64,000 nt of DNA from Chryseobacterium sp. YIM B08800 (GCF_026163565.1 NZ_JAPDKN010000014.1:62001-126000), one strand, 5' to 3'; shown: positions 43,596 to 51,577, numbered from the stretch's first letter. A program made the numbers and translations. The notes: generated by a model not told the origin, from the letters alone.

Positions 43596-44404
43596 TAAAA
43601 ATCCAATTGGAATGGCTTTTCTTCATCACTTACAATCCCTAAAGCATCGTAAATATATTTGAAAGTTGATAATAAAACAGGTTTACCGTTGATAACACAA
43701 ACATCATGCTCGAAGTGGGCAGAAGGTTGATTATCTAATGTTGTAACCGTCCATCCATCATTATGGAATTTCACTTTTTCGGTACCTAAATTAATCATCG
43801 GCTCGATAGCAATTGCCAAACCGTCTTTAATCACTTTTCCGCTTCCCTGTTTTCCGTAATTCGGAACTTGGGGATCTTCATGCATTTTCTTTCCTAAACC
43901 GTGACCAACAAGCTCTTTCACAACTCCATACCCTTCTTTTTCACAGTGTTTCTGGATTGCGTGAGAAATATCACCGATTCTTTTTCCTCTGATGCATTGC
44001 TCAATCCCTTTGTAAAGAGATTCTTTAGCAACTTTCAGTAATTTTTTAGTTTCAGGTTTTACTTCGCCAATTTCAAAAGTATAGGCGTGATCTCCAACGT
44101 AACCGTTAAGAATGGCACCACAATCTACAGAAAGTACATCACCTTCTTTTATTTCTTCTTTATTTGGAAAACCGTGAACTACTTGTTCGTTCGGTGAAAT
44201 ACACAAAGAATTAGGGAAACCTCCGTATCCTAAAAATGCTGGTTCAGCCCCGTGATCTTTAATAAAATCGTGTGCTAATTTATCTAAATATAAAGTAGTA
44301 ATTCCCGGTTTGATTTCTTTTGCCAACATTCCTAATGTTCTGGAAACCAATTGGGCACTTTCTTTCATAAGACGAAGCTCGTCTATTGTTTTTAATTGAA
44401 TCAT
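43595..44404 (-). CDS. map: Type I methionine aminopeptidase
   Basis: A 269-residue enzyme that removes the N-terminal Met from nascent proteins. The di-metal ligands are all present: Asp94 (VDCGAIL), Asp105 (GYVGDHAY), His168 (VGHGLGKKMHE), Glu201 (IAIEPMIN) and Glu232 (AHFEHDVCV), with His78 in VVHG. No N-terminal zinc-finger extension is present, as is normal for bacteria. The methyltransferase gene overlaps its stop. Confidence 0.96.
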   Translation of the reverse strand: MIQLKTIDELRLMKESAQLVSRTLGMLAKEIKPGITTLYLDKLAHDFIKDHGAEPAFLGYGGFPNSLCISPNEQVVHGFPNKEEIKEGDVLSVDCGAILNGYVGDHAYTFEIGEVKPETKKLLKVAKESLYKGIEQCIRGKRIGDISHAIQKHCEKEGYGVVKELVGHGLGKKMHEDPQVPNYGKQGSGKVIKDGLAIAIEPMINLGTEKVKFHNDGWTVTTLDNQPSAHFEHDVCVINGKPVLLSTFKYIYDALGIVSDEEKPFQLDF

Positions 44405-44559
44405 TTTTTAATATAGATGTTAGATATTAGATGTTAGATATTAGATTTTCAACTTCATGAATAGATCTTTTAATCCTAAACATCTTTACTTTCTTGATAA
44501 AATTATTAAAAGTGATATTAAAACTAATTTCTAACATCTAGCTTCTAATTTCTCAAATC
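44405..44559. repeat. Inverted heptad-repeat element without a gene
   Basis: The left arm contains GTTAGAT and ATTAGAT units alternating (44412-44446), with TAGATGTTAGA at 44414-44424 and again at 44428-44438. The right arm has its exact complement TCTAACATCTA at 44530-44540, within inverted units of 7-8 nt. About 80 nt of core lie between and contain no usable gene. The arms face each other just as around the four-helix-bundle genes. Confidence 0.72.
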
Positions 44560-44991
44560 TTACCAGAATAATCCTTTTTTCTTTTCTTTTTTCAGTTTTG
44601 AATACGCTAAAACCTCTTTTCCTTCTACGCGAAACTCTATTCTTTCGTTGATGATGTTATAAATCTCTCCCCAACCAGGAAAACCTCCTAAATTTCTGTC
44701 GTCGATAAACCAGTCTGCATCCAATTTTCGAGACTGAGTTTCAGAATCAAAAACCTCTCCTTCAAAACTTGAGTTAACTGCATAAAACTCAATACCATTT
44801 TGTCTGCAAAACTCTACAGCTTCATCCAAAGTTTTACCATGTCTGTACGTCCAAAGTATCAGTCTAAAACCTTGAGCCTGAAGTTTTTTAAGTGTTTCGA
44901 ATGCGAAAATCTTAGTTTTTCCAATTGCAGGATATGCGTCGTCTACGATAGTTCCGTCAAAATCAACAGCAATTTTTTTATTATTTAACAT
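44560..44991 (-). CDS. BT0820-family HAD-type hydrolase
   Basis: A 143-residue small HAD protein. Motif I is VDFDGTIVDD (nucleophile Asp10, acid Asp12), the motif II region is RLILWTYRHG, and the acidic motif IV is DADWFIDDRNLGG. There is no large cap domain. The family resembles polynucleotide phosphatase/kinase-like or phosphate-ester hydrolases; the substrate is unknown. An exact -7 box lies at 45013-45020. Confidence 0.85.
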   Translation of the reverse strand: MLNNKKIAVDFDGTIVDDAYPAIGKTKIFAFETLKKLQAQGFRLILWTYRHGKTLDEAVEFCRQNGIEFYAVNSSFEGEVFDSETQSRKLDADWFIDDRNLGGFPGWGEIYNIINERIEFRVEGKEVLAYSKLKKEKKKGLFW

Positions 44992-45012
44992 TTTGTTGCG
45001 TTTTTAGCTGGG

Positions 45013-45020
45013 CAAAGATA
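45013..45020 (-). promoter_or_regulatory. Promoter -7 box for the HAD hydrolase
   Basis: TATCTTTG on the minus strand is an exact TAnnTTTG, 21 nt before the ATG at 44991. Confidence 0.55.
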
Positions 45021-45029
45021 CTAAATAAA

Positions 45030-45057
45030 TAAAAAGTGCCGAAAAACTCCGACACTT
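45030..45057 (-). terminator. Terminator after the acyl-ACP desaturase gene
   Basis: On the minus strand an 8-bp stem AAGTGTCG / CGGCACTT (one wobble) is followed by a T tract. It lies about 30 bp past the desaturase stop codon. Confidence 0.75.
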
Positions 45058-45085
45058 CAATTTATAATTTATTGTTAAAATCTAA

Positions 45086-46063
45086 TTATTTTTTTACCCA
45101 GCTGAATTCAAACTGCAAATCTGGAGTAGAAATTCTGTCTGTGATTTTTTGTAACCTTGAAGGAAGTTTCATCAAATATTCCTGAGCTTTTTCTGCCTTT
45201 TCTGTAAGACCTGTAATATGCTCGATCTTCCATTCATCAAGAAGTTCTTTCATAATGTTGATATAATCCTGTCCCGTGTAAACCATACATCTTTGTGCTG
45301 CATCTGAGAAGTGCCCCCAAAGTTCACCCGCTTTTTGACCAGACTGCCTCATCATGTGAGCCGGCATAACGATTTTTTTACGCATCATATCTTCAAATGC
45401 CAAAATCATTTCCGATGGATCTAATTCTAAAATTTTAGTTACAAAATGCTTGTATGCTTTTGCGTGTCTTGCTTCGTCTGCGGCAATTACCCCACACATT
45501 TTTGCCAGTTTTCCGTTACCGGATTGTTTTGCCAATGTACCTACTCTTCTGTGAGAAATGTTGGTTGCAGTTTCCTGGAAGCTTGTATAAACAAAGTTTC
45601 TGTAAGGATCCATACTTGTTCCTAAATCGAAACCATCGCTGATTAAATACTGAGTTGTAATTTCAACTTCTCTCATATTTACTCTTCCGCACAGATAAAG
45701 ATATTTGTTTAATAAATCTCCGTGTCTGTTTTCTTCACCAGTCCAAGATCTCACCCAGTTTGCCCAACCCAATTTTCCTTCCTGATCTACGCCATCAACG
45801 CCCATTAACCATGATTCGTAAGAAGGCAGTGCTTCTTCTGTAATACAGTCACCAATTAATGTTACGAAAAGATCGTAAGGCATTTCACGGGCAAAAGTCT
45901 GAATTTCGTCTAAATCGTATTTGAAGTTATCACTTGAAGGATCCGGTAAAAAATCTGAAGGTTGCCATATTTTTTCAATCGGAGTCAAAAATTTCTCAAG
46001 AAAAGAACCGACTTCCTTTTCCAAAATACCCATTACCTCTTTTCTTACCAGCTTGTTGTACAT
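45086..46063 (-). CDS. Acyl-ACP desaturase
   Basis: A 325-residue soluble di-iron enzyme that puts a cis double bond into acyl chains on acyl carrier protein. The two ligand motifs are present and correctly spaced: EENRHG (Glu110 to His114) and DEARH (Asp196 to His200). Typical helices include TSFQETATNISHRRVG. Electrons come from ferredoxin or a similar carrier. Together with fabI at 50391 it points to de novo synthesis of unsaturated membrane lipids. Confidence 0.92.
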   Translation of the reverse strand: MYNKLVRKEVMGILEKEVGSFLEKFLTPIEKIWQPSDFLPDPSSDNFKYDLDEIQTFAREMPYDLFVTLIGDCITEEALPSYESWLMGVDGVDQEGKLGWANWVRSWTGEENRHGDLLNKYLYLCGRVNMREVEITTQYLISDGFDLGTSMDPYRNFVYTSFQETATNISHRRVGTLAKQSGNGKLAKMCGVIAADEARHAKAYKHFVTKILELDPSEMILAFEDMMRKKIVMPAHMMRQSGQKAGELWGHFSDAAQRCMVYTGQDYINIMKELLDEWKIEHITGLTEKAEKAQEYLMKLPSRLQKITDRISTPDLQFEFSWVKK

Positions 46064-46086
46064 CTAAAAATTAAGTTTATAATTTG

Positions 46087-46094
46087 CAAAGATA
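46087..46094 (-). promoter_or_regulatory. Promoter -7 box for the desaturase
   Basis: TATCTTTG on the minus strand is an exact TAnnTTTG, 23 nt before the ATG at 46063, with the same box sequence as the neighbouring HAD gene promoter. Confidence 0.55.
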
Positions 46095-46160
46095 TGATTT
46101 ATTTATTATTTAAAGCATAATATTATATGTATCTCATAATATGTCTGATATAAATCATAA

Positions 46161-46196
46161 AAAATACCGTTATCACTACTATAACGGTATTTTTTT
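46161..46196 (-). terminator. Terminator after gpmI
   Basis: A perfect 13-bp stem (46161-46173 and 46181-46193), with ATACCGTTAT on one arm and a 7-nt loop, is flanked by T runs in both directions. It serves gpmI on the minus strand. Confidence 0.85.
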
Positions 46197-46214
46197 GATA
46201 ATATTATTTCACTT

Positions 46215-47756
46215 TTAGCTCACTAAAATATCACCTGTCATAATTGCAGGAATTTCTATTCCCATTGTGTGCAAAATTGTTGGTGCCATATCTCCTAATT
46301 TCCCTGGTTTTAGTTCCCAGTTTTTATCTTTATCCATCACAATTAATGGAACCAAATTAGTTGAATGCTGCGTGTTTGGAGAACCATCTGAATTAATCAT
46401 GACATCAGAGTTGCCATGATCTGCCAAAATGAAAACAGCATAACCATGTTCGTAAGCCATTGTTGCAACTTTTTCGATGCATTTATCTACCGTTTCTGCT
46501 GCTTTTACCGCTGCTTCAAAAACTCCGGTGTGACCAACCATATCGGTGTTTGCGAAGTTTAAACATATAAAGTCGGCAGTTTCGTTTTCTAATTCTGGTA
46601 AAATTGCGTTAGTAATATCATAAGCAGACATTTCAGGCTTCAAATCGTAAGTAGGAACATCTTTCGGACTCGGACAAAGCAATCTTTTTTCACCATGAAA
46701 CTCTTCTTCACGACCTCCTGAAAAGAAAAACGTAACGTGAGGATATTTTTCGGTTTCAGCAATTCTGATCTGGGTTTTTCCGTTTCTTTCCAGAACTTCA
46801 CCCATTGTATCTTTTAAAACTTCTTCATCGAAAACAACATTTACATTTTGATACGTTTTATCGTAATTGGTTAATGTAATATAATGAAGATTTAGCTTTC
46901 GCATAAAATATTCGGGTATATCGTGCTGACAAAGAACTTCTGTGATCTCACGACCTCTGTCTGTACGGAAATTGAAGCAAATCACTACATCATTATCAAC
47001 GATTTTACCTACAGGAACAACGTTCCCAATCTGAGTTTCTTTTACCAAAATAATTGGCTTGATGAATTCATCGGTAACATTTTCGTCATAAGATGCTTTG
47101 ATTGCTGCAAGTGCATCTGTTGTCTGCAAACCAACACCTTCAACCATTGCGTCGTAAGCTAATTTTACACGCTCCCATCTCCTGTCTCTGTCCATTGCAT
47201 AATATCTTCCGATAACAGAAGCCACTTTTCCGGTTGTGTGATTCATGTGTTCCTGCAATTCTTCAATAAATCCTAAACCTGAATGCGGGTCGCAATCTCT
47301 ACCGTCTGTAAAAGCATGTACGTAAACATTTTCATTTAAACCAAAATCTTTTGCCGCAGACAAAAGTCCTTTTAAATGATTGATATGTGAATGCACCCCA
47401 CCGTTGGAAACCAAACCAATAAAGTGTACATTTTTATTTTCTCTTTTGGCATAATCAAATGCTTCCTGAATTACTTTTTCCTGTCCTAAAGTGCCGTTTT
47501 CGACAGCCATGTTTAGTTTTACCAAATTTTGATAAACCACTCTACCTGCTCCCAAATTCATGTGTCCTACTTCAGAATTTCCCATTTGTCCGGCCGGAAG
47601 ACCAACTGCCAAACCGCTTGCTTCTAAAGTTGTATGTGGAAATTTTTGATAACAGCTATCTATAAATGGTGTATTTGCTTGAGCTAATGCAGAAACTTCA
47701 GGATTTGTTCCCAAACCCCATCCGTCAAGTATTGCCAATATTGCTTTTTTAGACAT
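46215..47756 (-). CDS. gpmI: 2,3-bisphosphoglycerate-independent phosphoglycerate mutase
   Basis: From ATG 47756 (MSKKAILAILDGWG) the enzyme is 513 residues, the family length; seven extra codons upstream add nothing typical. Asp11 (LDGWG) and the phospho-acceptor Ser61 (GQMGNSEVGHMNLG) match the Mn-dependent alkaline-phosphatase-like active site, and FILADHGNSDVM near the end gives the Asp-His metal ligands. It interconverts 3- and 2-phosphoglycerate in glycolysis and gluconeogenesis. Confidence 0.95.
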   Translation of the reverse strand: MSKKAILAILDGWGLGTNPEVSALAQANTPFIDSCYQKFPHTTLEASGLAVGLPAGQMGNSEVGHMNLGAGRVVYQNLVKLNMAVENGTLGQEKVIQEAFDYAKRENKNVHFIGLVSNGGVHSHINHLKGLLSAAKDFGLNENVYVHAFTDGRDCDPHSGLGFIEELQEHMNHTTGKVASVIGRYYAMDRDRRWERVKLAYDAMVEGVGLQTTDALAAIKASYDENVTDEFIKPIILVKETQIGNVVPVGKIVDNDVVICFNFRTDRGREITEVLCQHDIPEYFMRKLNLHYITLTNYDKTYQNVNVVFDEEVLKDTMGEVLERNGKTQIRIAETEKYPHVTFFFSGGREEEFHGEKRLLCPSPKDVPTYDLKPEMSAYDITNAILPELENETADFICLNFANTDMVGHTGVFEAAVKAAETVDKCIEKVATMAYEHGYAVFILADHGNSDVMINSDGSPNTQHSTNLVPLIVMDKDKNWELKPGKLGDMAPTILHTMGIEIPAIMTGDILVS

Positions 47757-47778
47757 TTTAATTTGATTTTTAAACAAA

Positions 47779-47786
47779 CAAATTTA
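47779..47786 (-). promoter_or_regulatory. Promoter -7 box for gpmI
   Basis: TAAATTTG on the minus strand is an exact TAnnTTTG, 22 nt before the ATG at 47756. Confidence 0.55.
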
Positions 47787-48081
47787 TTGATTTTAAAGTG
47801 AATTGAAGAATTTTAAAGGTTTTAATTTTGCTTAAAAGTTCAAAGAAAACTACTCCAAATATTGAATCTAACTTAGTATTCTTGTTGATTAGAATACTTA
47901 ATTTTAACGCTAAGGTCGCTAAGATATTTTTAACAACTGACAGTTTTTAAGTTCGCAAAGGCGTTCTACTCAGCGAAGAATACTGAGAAATTTCATTTAC
48001 AATTAGATTGTGAGTAATTTGAGAATTTTTAAAATGATATATGATTGAAATTAAATTATCCGGAATTATAAATATTATTTT

Positions 48082-48089
48082 TAATTTTG
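48082..48089 (+). promoter_or_regulatory. Promoter -7 box for the SUI1-like gene
   Basis: TAATTTTG is an exact TAnnTTTG. Four bases (TTTT) separate it from the ATG at 48094, so transcription should begin at or beside the start codon. Confidence 0.6.
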
Positions 48090-48093
48090 TTTT

Positions 48094-48417
48094 ATGGATT
48101 TAAGAGACCAACTAAAAAACCTTTTTCCTGAGCATGAAGAGCAGGATTTTCAAATGCCCGAAGAAGAATTTAAGCAGAAAGAACCTCTGGTTTGTAAATT
48201 TGAAAAGAAAGGCAGAAACGGAAAGCCTGTAACGATTGTAGAAGGTTGGGAAGGAAGTGAAGATGATTTGAAAAAGATTTCAAAAAAAATAAAAACCACT
48301 TTGGGAATCGGTGGTTCTGAAAAAGACGGAACAATTATTATTCAGGGTGATAACCGTGATAAGATTATGGCTATTCTAAAAGATATGGGTTATAAAACGA
48401 AAAGAGTCGGCGGATAG
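48094..48417 (+). CDS. SUI1/YciH-family translation factor
   Basis: A 107-residue protein whose C-terminal 75 residues form a SUI1/eIF1-like domain: CKFEKKGRNGKPVTIVEGW, LKKISKKIKTTLGIGGSEK (with the Gly-rich loop), GTIIIQGDNRDKIMAIL and the terminal YKTKRVGG. An acidic lead of about 30 residues precedes it. In E. coli, YciH influences start-codon fidelity; this is the likely role here. Its own mRNA seems to be leaderless. Confidence 0.9.
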   Translation: MDLRDQLKNLFPEHEEQDFQMPEEEFKQKEPLVCKFEKKGRNGKPVTIVEGWEGSEDDLKKISKKIKTTLGIGGSEKDGTIIIQGDNRDKIMAILKDMGYKTKRVGG

Positions 48418-48423
48418 ATTATA

Positions 48424-48462
48424 TGAGGTTTTAGGTTGCAGTTGATAGTTGATAGTTGATAG
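48424..48462 (+). repeat. Single heptad-repeat arm
   Basis: Units read GGTTTTA, GGTTGCA, then GTTGATA three times. The GTTGATA unit is the same as in the right arm (minus strand) of the element at 32396-32554. No opposing arm was found nearby. Confidence 0.6.
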
Positions 48463-48677
48463 AAAGTTATTCAAATTTTTAAAATTTAAATGTATCATTA
48501 AACATTTTTTGAATATTCATTTTAAGATTTCAAATAAAAATTGCCATCGACAAAGAAAATGACGACAGCAAAAGAGAAAGTGTAATTATTAAAACGCAAA
48601 TCTAAGATTTCAATATTACTTCAACTTTAATCTTAAATTAAATAAAGATTATCTTTTGACTGACCTTCTTTAATTAA

Positions 48678-48897
48678 GAGCCTGTTTAAATTTTGAATAT
48701 ATTTTTAACATTAAGAAATTAAGATTATTTAGCTTAAAAAAACTTAATAAAAATCGATTTATTTATTTCTTAATTAAATCTAACTTAATTCACTGAAATT
48801 CTTAATGTTAAAGTTAAGAATAAACAAATTTTATTTTATTTTAGAAAATTGAGAAAAGACCTATAAAAAAACTTTTGAATAAAATTTAAACAGGCTC
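48678..48897. mobile_element. MITE-like element with 17-bp terminal inverted repeats
   Basis: The element starts GAGCCTGTTTAAATTTT (48678-48694) and ends with its exact reverse complement (48881-48897). The trinucleotide TAA flanks both sides (48675-48677 and 48898-48900), as a target duplication would. Inside, TTTAACATTAAGAA and its inverted copy make a second, nested stem. There is no reading frame. The GAGCC ends and a TNA target fit elements mobilised by IS5-family (IS1031-group) transposases, which is inference. Confidence 0.78.
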
Positions 48898-48943
48898 TAA
48901 AACAATTTTCCTATCTTCACCTCCCTTTTTTAATAAAATAATT

Positions 48944-49798
48944 ATGCTAAATAAACTTGCAGCTTCAGAATTGGTTCTGAACGAAGACGGAAGTGTGTAT
49001 CATCTTAACCTTTTGCCGGAAGATATTGCCAATAAAATAATTTTGGTAGGCGATCCGGATAGAGTTCCAAAAGTTTCAAAATACTTTGATAAGGTTGAAA
49101 TCAAAAAAAATAAAAGAGAATTTTATACTCACACAGGAACTTTACGTGGTGAGAGAATTTCTGTAATGTCAACCGGAATCGGTACCGAAAACATAGATAT
49201 CGTAATGAACGAGCTTGATGCTTTGGTGAATATCGATTTGAAAGAAAAAGAATTTAAATCTGAACATCAATCATTAGAACTATTCAGAATGGGAACTTGC
49301 GGAAGTGTAAATCCTGATGTGCAGGTTGATAATATGCTGGTTACTCAAAATGTAGTTGGTCTTGACGGTTTAATGCATTTTTATCAGGATTATCAGTTTG
49401 AAAATGAGTTTTCGAAAAATTTCTTTGAAAAATTTCCGTACGAAAAAATTAAGCCAATGCTTTATTTCTCTGAATGGTCTGAAGAATTGGGTGAATTGTA
49501 TAAAGATGCCAAATACCACGGAAATACGGCCACTTTTCCTGGATTTTATGCTCCACAAGGAAGGCAGCTTCGTTTAAAAGCTTTGGATGACAAGTTCCTT
49601 GAAACTTTAAATGACTTAGGAATTACCAATTTTGAAATGGAAACATCTGCAATTTATGCTTTCTCAAAATTGTTAGGCCACAAAGCGATTACCGTAAATA
49701 ATGTGATTGCCAACAGAAGACGTGGTGAGTTTTCATCTGATCATCATGCTTCTGAAAAGAATTTGATTGAATGGGTTCTCGATAGAATCATAAAATAA
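48944..49798 (+). CDS. Nucleoside phosphorylase (uridine phosphorylase-like)
   Basis: A 284-residue phosphorylase of the NP-I family. Seen are VGDPDRVPKVSKYFD (phosphate-binding Gly-Asp), GTLRGERISVMSTGIGTENIDIV, RMGTCGSVNPD with the catalytic Arg/Gly stretch, and FEMETSAIYA with the ribose-binding Met-Glu. These enzymes split nucleosides to base and ribose 1-phosphate in salvage. Uridine is the likely substrate by overall resemblance. A terminator follows. Confidence 0.88.
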   Translation: MLNKLAASELVLNEDGSVYHLNLLPEDIANKIILVGDPDRVPKVSKYFDKVEIKKNKREFYTHTGTLRGERISVMSTGIGTENIDIVMNELDALVNIDLKEKEFKSEHQSLELFRMGTCGSVNPDVQVDNMLVTQNVVGLDGLMHFYQDYQFENEFSKNFFEKFPYEKIKPMLYFSEWSEELGELYKDAKYHGNTATFPGFYAPQGRQLRLKALDDKFLETLNDLGITNFEMETSAIYAFSKLLGHKAITVNNVIANRRRGEFSSDHHASEKNLIEWVLDRIIK

Positions 49799-49803
49799 CA
49801 TCT

Positions 49804-49834
49804 AAAGGATTTCATTATTTGAAATCCTTTTTTA
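49804..49834 (+). terminator. Terminator after the nucleoside phosphorylase
   Basis: A perfect 11-bp stem (49804-49814 and 49820-49830) AAAGGATTTCA with a 5-nt loop is followed by a T run. Confidence 0.85.
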
Positions 49835-49967
49835 TTTGTTGTAATTAATCTCATGTTTGTGCTTATAAAAGACAGATATTAAACATTATGAAAATTTTAA
49901 CAACCATTTTGTTTTTTAGGAATACTTCTTGCCTATTTTAAAAACATAACACTTAAATATTAACATT

Positions 49968-50267
49968 ATGGAAAACCAGGATTATAACAAAGCTGAAAAA
50001 GCGGTAGACAACACTGAAAACTCTTTAAGAAATGCAGCAAACGATGCAAAATGGAAAATCAGTGATTTGGCAGATAAAGCCAGAGATTATATTAACGAAA
50101 AAAGGAATAATGACGAAGAAGCAAACCATGAAGGTTGGCTAGACAGGGTAAAAGCTAATGCAGCAGATACATGGGAAGATATTAAAGACGGAGCCAATGA
50201 AGCTTGGGAAAAAACCAAAGATGCAGCAGAAGATGTGAAGGCAGAATGGAACAAAAAAACGAACTAA
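49968..50267 (+). CDS. LEA-like amphipathic helical protein
   Basis: A 99-residue, highly charged protein with no signal peptide and no Cys. It shows repeats of an amphipathic 11-residue kind: KAEKAVDNTENSLRNAANDAK, then ADTWEDIKDGANEAWEKTKD and AAEDVKAEWNKK (given in parts). This recalls late-embryogenesis-abundant and CsbD/YtxH-like stress proteins, which are disordered until drying or membrane contact. Role in desiccation or osmotic stress is inferred from this resemblance only. A terminator follows. Confidence 0.7.
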   Translation: MENQDYNKAEKAVDNTENSLRNAANDAKWKISDLADKARDYINEKRNNDEEANHEGWLDRVKANAADTWEDIKDGANEAWEKTKDAAEDVKAEWNKKTN

Positions 50268-50297
50268 GTTTATTAGTCTTTTATATATTATCAAAGA

Positions 50298-50331
50298 AAA
50301 ACGGAGTCTTTTTAGGAAGGCTTCGTTTTTT
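50298..50331 (+). terminator. Terminator after the LEA-like gene
   Basis: A 12-bp stem with wobble pairs (50298-50309 and 50318-50329) pairs CGGAGTCT with AGGCTTCG and ends in a T run. Confidence 0.78.
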
Positions 50332-50357
50332 ATTATGTTCTAAACACAAATTATTGC

Positions 50358-50365
50358 TACATTTG
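50358..50365 (+). promoter_or_regulatory. Promoter -7 box for fabI
   Basis: TACATTTG is an exact TAnnTTTG, 25 nt before the ATG at 50391. Confidence 0.6.
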
Positions 50366-50390
50366 TGGGATTAATAAACATTAAAGAATT

Positions 50391-51200
50391 ATGTCATACG
50401 GTTTACTTAAAGGCAAGAAGGGAATTATTTTTGGAGCCCTTAATGAACAATCTATCGCATGGAAAGTTGCTGAAAGATGCCACGAAGAAGGCGCAGAATT
50501 TATCCTGTCAAACGCTCCGATCGCTCTTAGAATGGGAGAATTAAACGGTTTAGCAGAAAAAACAGGTTCTGAGGTAATCGGTGCAGATGCAACTTCTATC
50601 GAAGATCTTGAAAAACTTTTTGATGCTGCTGTTGCAAAATTTGGTAAAATCGACTTCATCCTTCACTCGATTGGTATGTCTATCAATGTGAGAAAAGGAA
50701 AGCATTATACAGAAATGAACTATGATTGGTTGGAAAAAGGTTGGGATATTTCAGCAGTTTCTTTCCACAAAGTAATGAGAGTGGCTTACGAAAAAGACTG
50801 TATGAACGAATGGGGAAGTATTTTGGCACTAACTTATATTGCTGCTCAAAGAACATTCCCGGATTATAATGATATGTCTGACAACAAAGCTTATCTGGAA
50901 AGTATCGCAAGAACTTTCGGAAACTATTGGGGTGAAAGAAAAGTACGTGTAAACACGGTTTCTCAGTCTCCTACTCCAACTACTGCAGGAAGTGGTGTGA
51001 AAGGTTTCGGTGGTTTCTTAGGATATGCTGAAGATATGTCTCCACTAGGAAATGCTACGGCTCTTGAATGCGCAGATTATTGCGTTACTCTTTTCTCTGA
51101 TTTAACGAAGAAAGTAACGATGCAGAATCTTTTCCATGATGGTGGATTCAGCAGCTCTGGTGTTACTCAGAAAGTAATCAGCAAATACGATGCTGAATAG
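50391..51200 (+). CDS. fabI: Enoyl-ACP reductase (NADH)
   Basis: A 269-residue short-chain dehydrogenase that completes each cycle of fatty-acid elongation. The dinucleotide loop GALNEQSIAWKVAERC is the FabI form (usual GxxxxxSIAxxxA). The catalytic pair is Tyr159 and Lys166 with the FabI spacing of six residues (YNDMSDNK). LHSIGMSIN and a late VNTVSQSPTPT match the substrate loop. The gene is monocistronic between two terminators. FabI is the target of triclosan-type inhibitors in other bacteria. Confidence 0.94.
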   Translation: MSYGLLKGKKGIIFGALNEQSIAWKVAERCHEEGAEFILSNAPIALRMGELNGLAEKTGSEVIGADATSIEDLEKLFDAAVAKFGKIDFILHSIGMSINVRKGKHYTEMNYDWLEKGWDISAVSFHKVMRVAYEKDCMNEWGSILALTYIAAQRTFPDYNDMSDNKAYLESIARTFGNYWGERKVRVNTVSQSPTPTTAGSGVKGFGGFLGYAEDMSPLGNATALECADYCVTLFSDLTKKVTMQNLFHDGGFSSSGVTQKVISKYDAE

Positions 51201-51235
51201 TCATGAATAATGATTAATTGGTAATAAATAATATA

Positions 51236-51268
51236 AATCCGGAACGTTTTGTTTCGGATTTTTTTTGA
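51236..51268 (+). terminator. Terminator after fabI
   Basis: A 10-bp stem (51236-51245 and 51251-51260, one mismatch) AATCCGGAAC is followed by eight T. Confidence 0.82.
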
Positions 51269-51298
51269 TTGTTATTTGTAAAGATCTTTTGAAAAAAT

Positions 51299-51331
51299 AA
51301 ATTCGGCGGAGCCAAAGGTTCCGCCGAATTT
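51299..51331 (-). terminator. GC-rich hairpin, terminator for the bglX side
   Basis: A 15-bp stem (51299-51313 and 51317-51331, one wobble) with loop AAA has the core TTCGGCGGA. On the minus strand it is followed by ATTTTTTC. It is 247 bp past the bglX stop codon. Confidence 0.7.
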
Positions 51332-51404
51332 TAATTAAAAATATTAATAAGATGCGTGTAATTAAACTCTTGAATTAAAATCTTAATTCTGGTTATTCTA
51401 AAAG

Positions 51405-51485
51405 TTTGTCATTCCGAGGAACGAGGAATCTCTAATAATGATGTTGAGATTCTTCAATTCACTACGTTTCTTTCAGAATGACAAA
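51405..51485. repeat. REP-like interspersed repeat, fullest copy
   Basis: The unit begins TTTGTCATTC and ends GAATGACAAA, a perfect 10-bp terminal inverted repeat. Inside are CGAGGAATCTC and its inverted partner GAGATTCTTC, so most of the unit can fold back. Relatives lie at 1980-2036 and, as a half, at 36499-36530. Confidence 0.72.
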
Positions 51486-51577
51486 CGCTGTGTTCAATTC
51501 ATATTTTCACAAAAAACGTTCAGTCTTCTACCACCAAAAGCGGGTTTTATCCCGCTCTTAGTTTTGAAAATTAGTAT

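Larger units (their letters stand above)
47757..48093. other. Divergent intergenic region between gpmI and the SUI1-like gene
   Basis: This 337-bp gap holds the gpmI promoter (47779-47786) and the promoter of the SUI1-like gene (48082-48089). In its middle (47900-47990) lies a degenerate repeat with units such as TAACGCTAAGG, TCGCTAAG and AAGTTCGCAAAG. The last unit (47949-47960) occurs again at 53833-53844. No gene was found. Confidence 0.6.
48418..48943. other. Long intergenic region with a heptad arm and a MITE-like element
   Basis: This 526-bp gap holds three things: a heptad-repeat arm (48424-48462), a stretch of about 200 bp without recognisable content, and a 220-bp MITE-like element (48678-48897) with 3-bp target repeats. 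The short remaining stretch before the phosphorylase gene should hold its promoter; only an imperfect box, TATCTTCA near 48913, was seen. Confidence 0.65.
51201..51577. other. Intergenic region with two terminators and a REP-like repeat
   Basis: The 377 bp between the convergent fabI and bglX genes contain the fabI terminator (51236-51268), a second hairpin facing bglX (51299-51331) and the best copy of the REP-like repeat (51405-51485). No gene was found. Confidence 0.7.

Noticed and set aside
44447..44525. Remnant of a four-helix-bundle gene in the core of the 44.4 kb element
   Set aside because: No SIPSNIAEG-type or LxxW-type segment was found in any frame, so a decayed gene cannot be supported.
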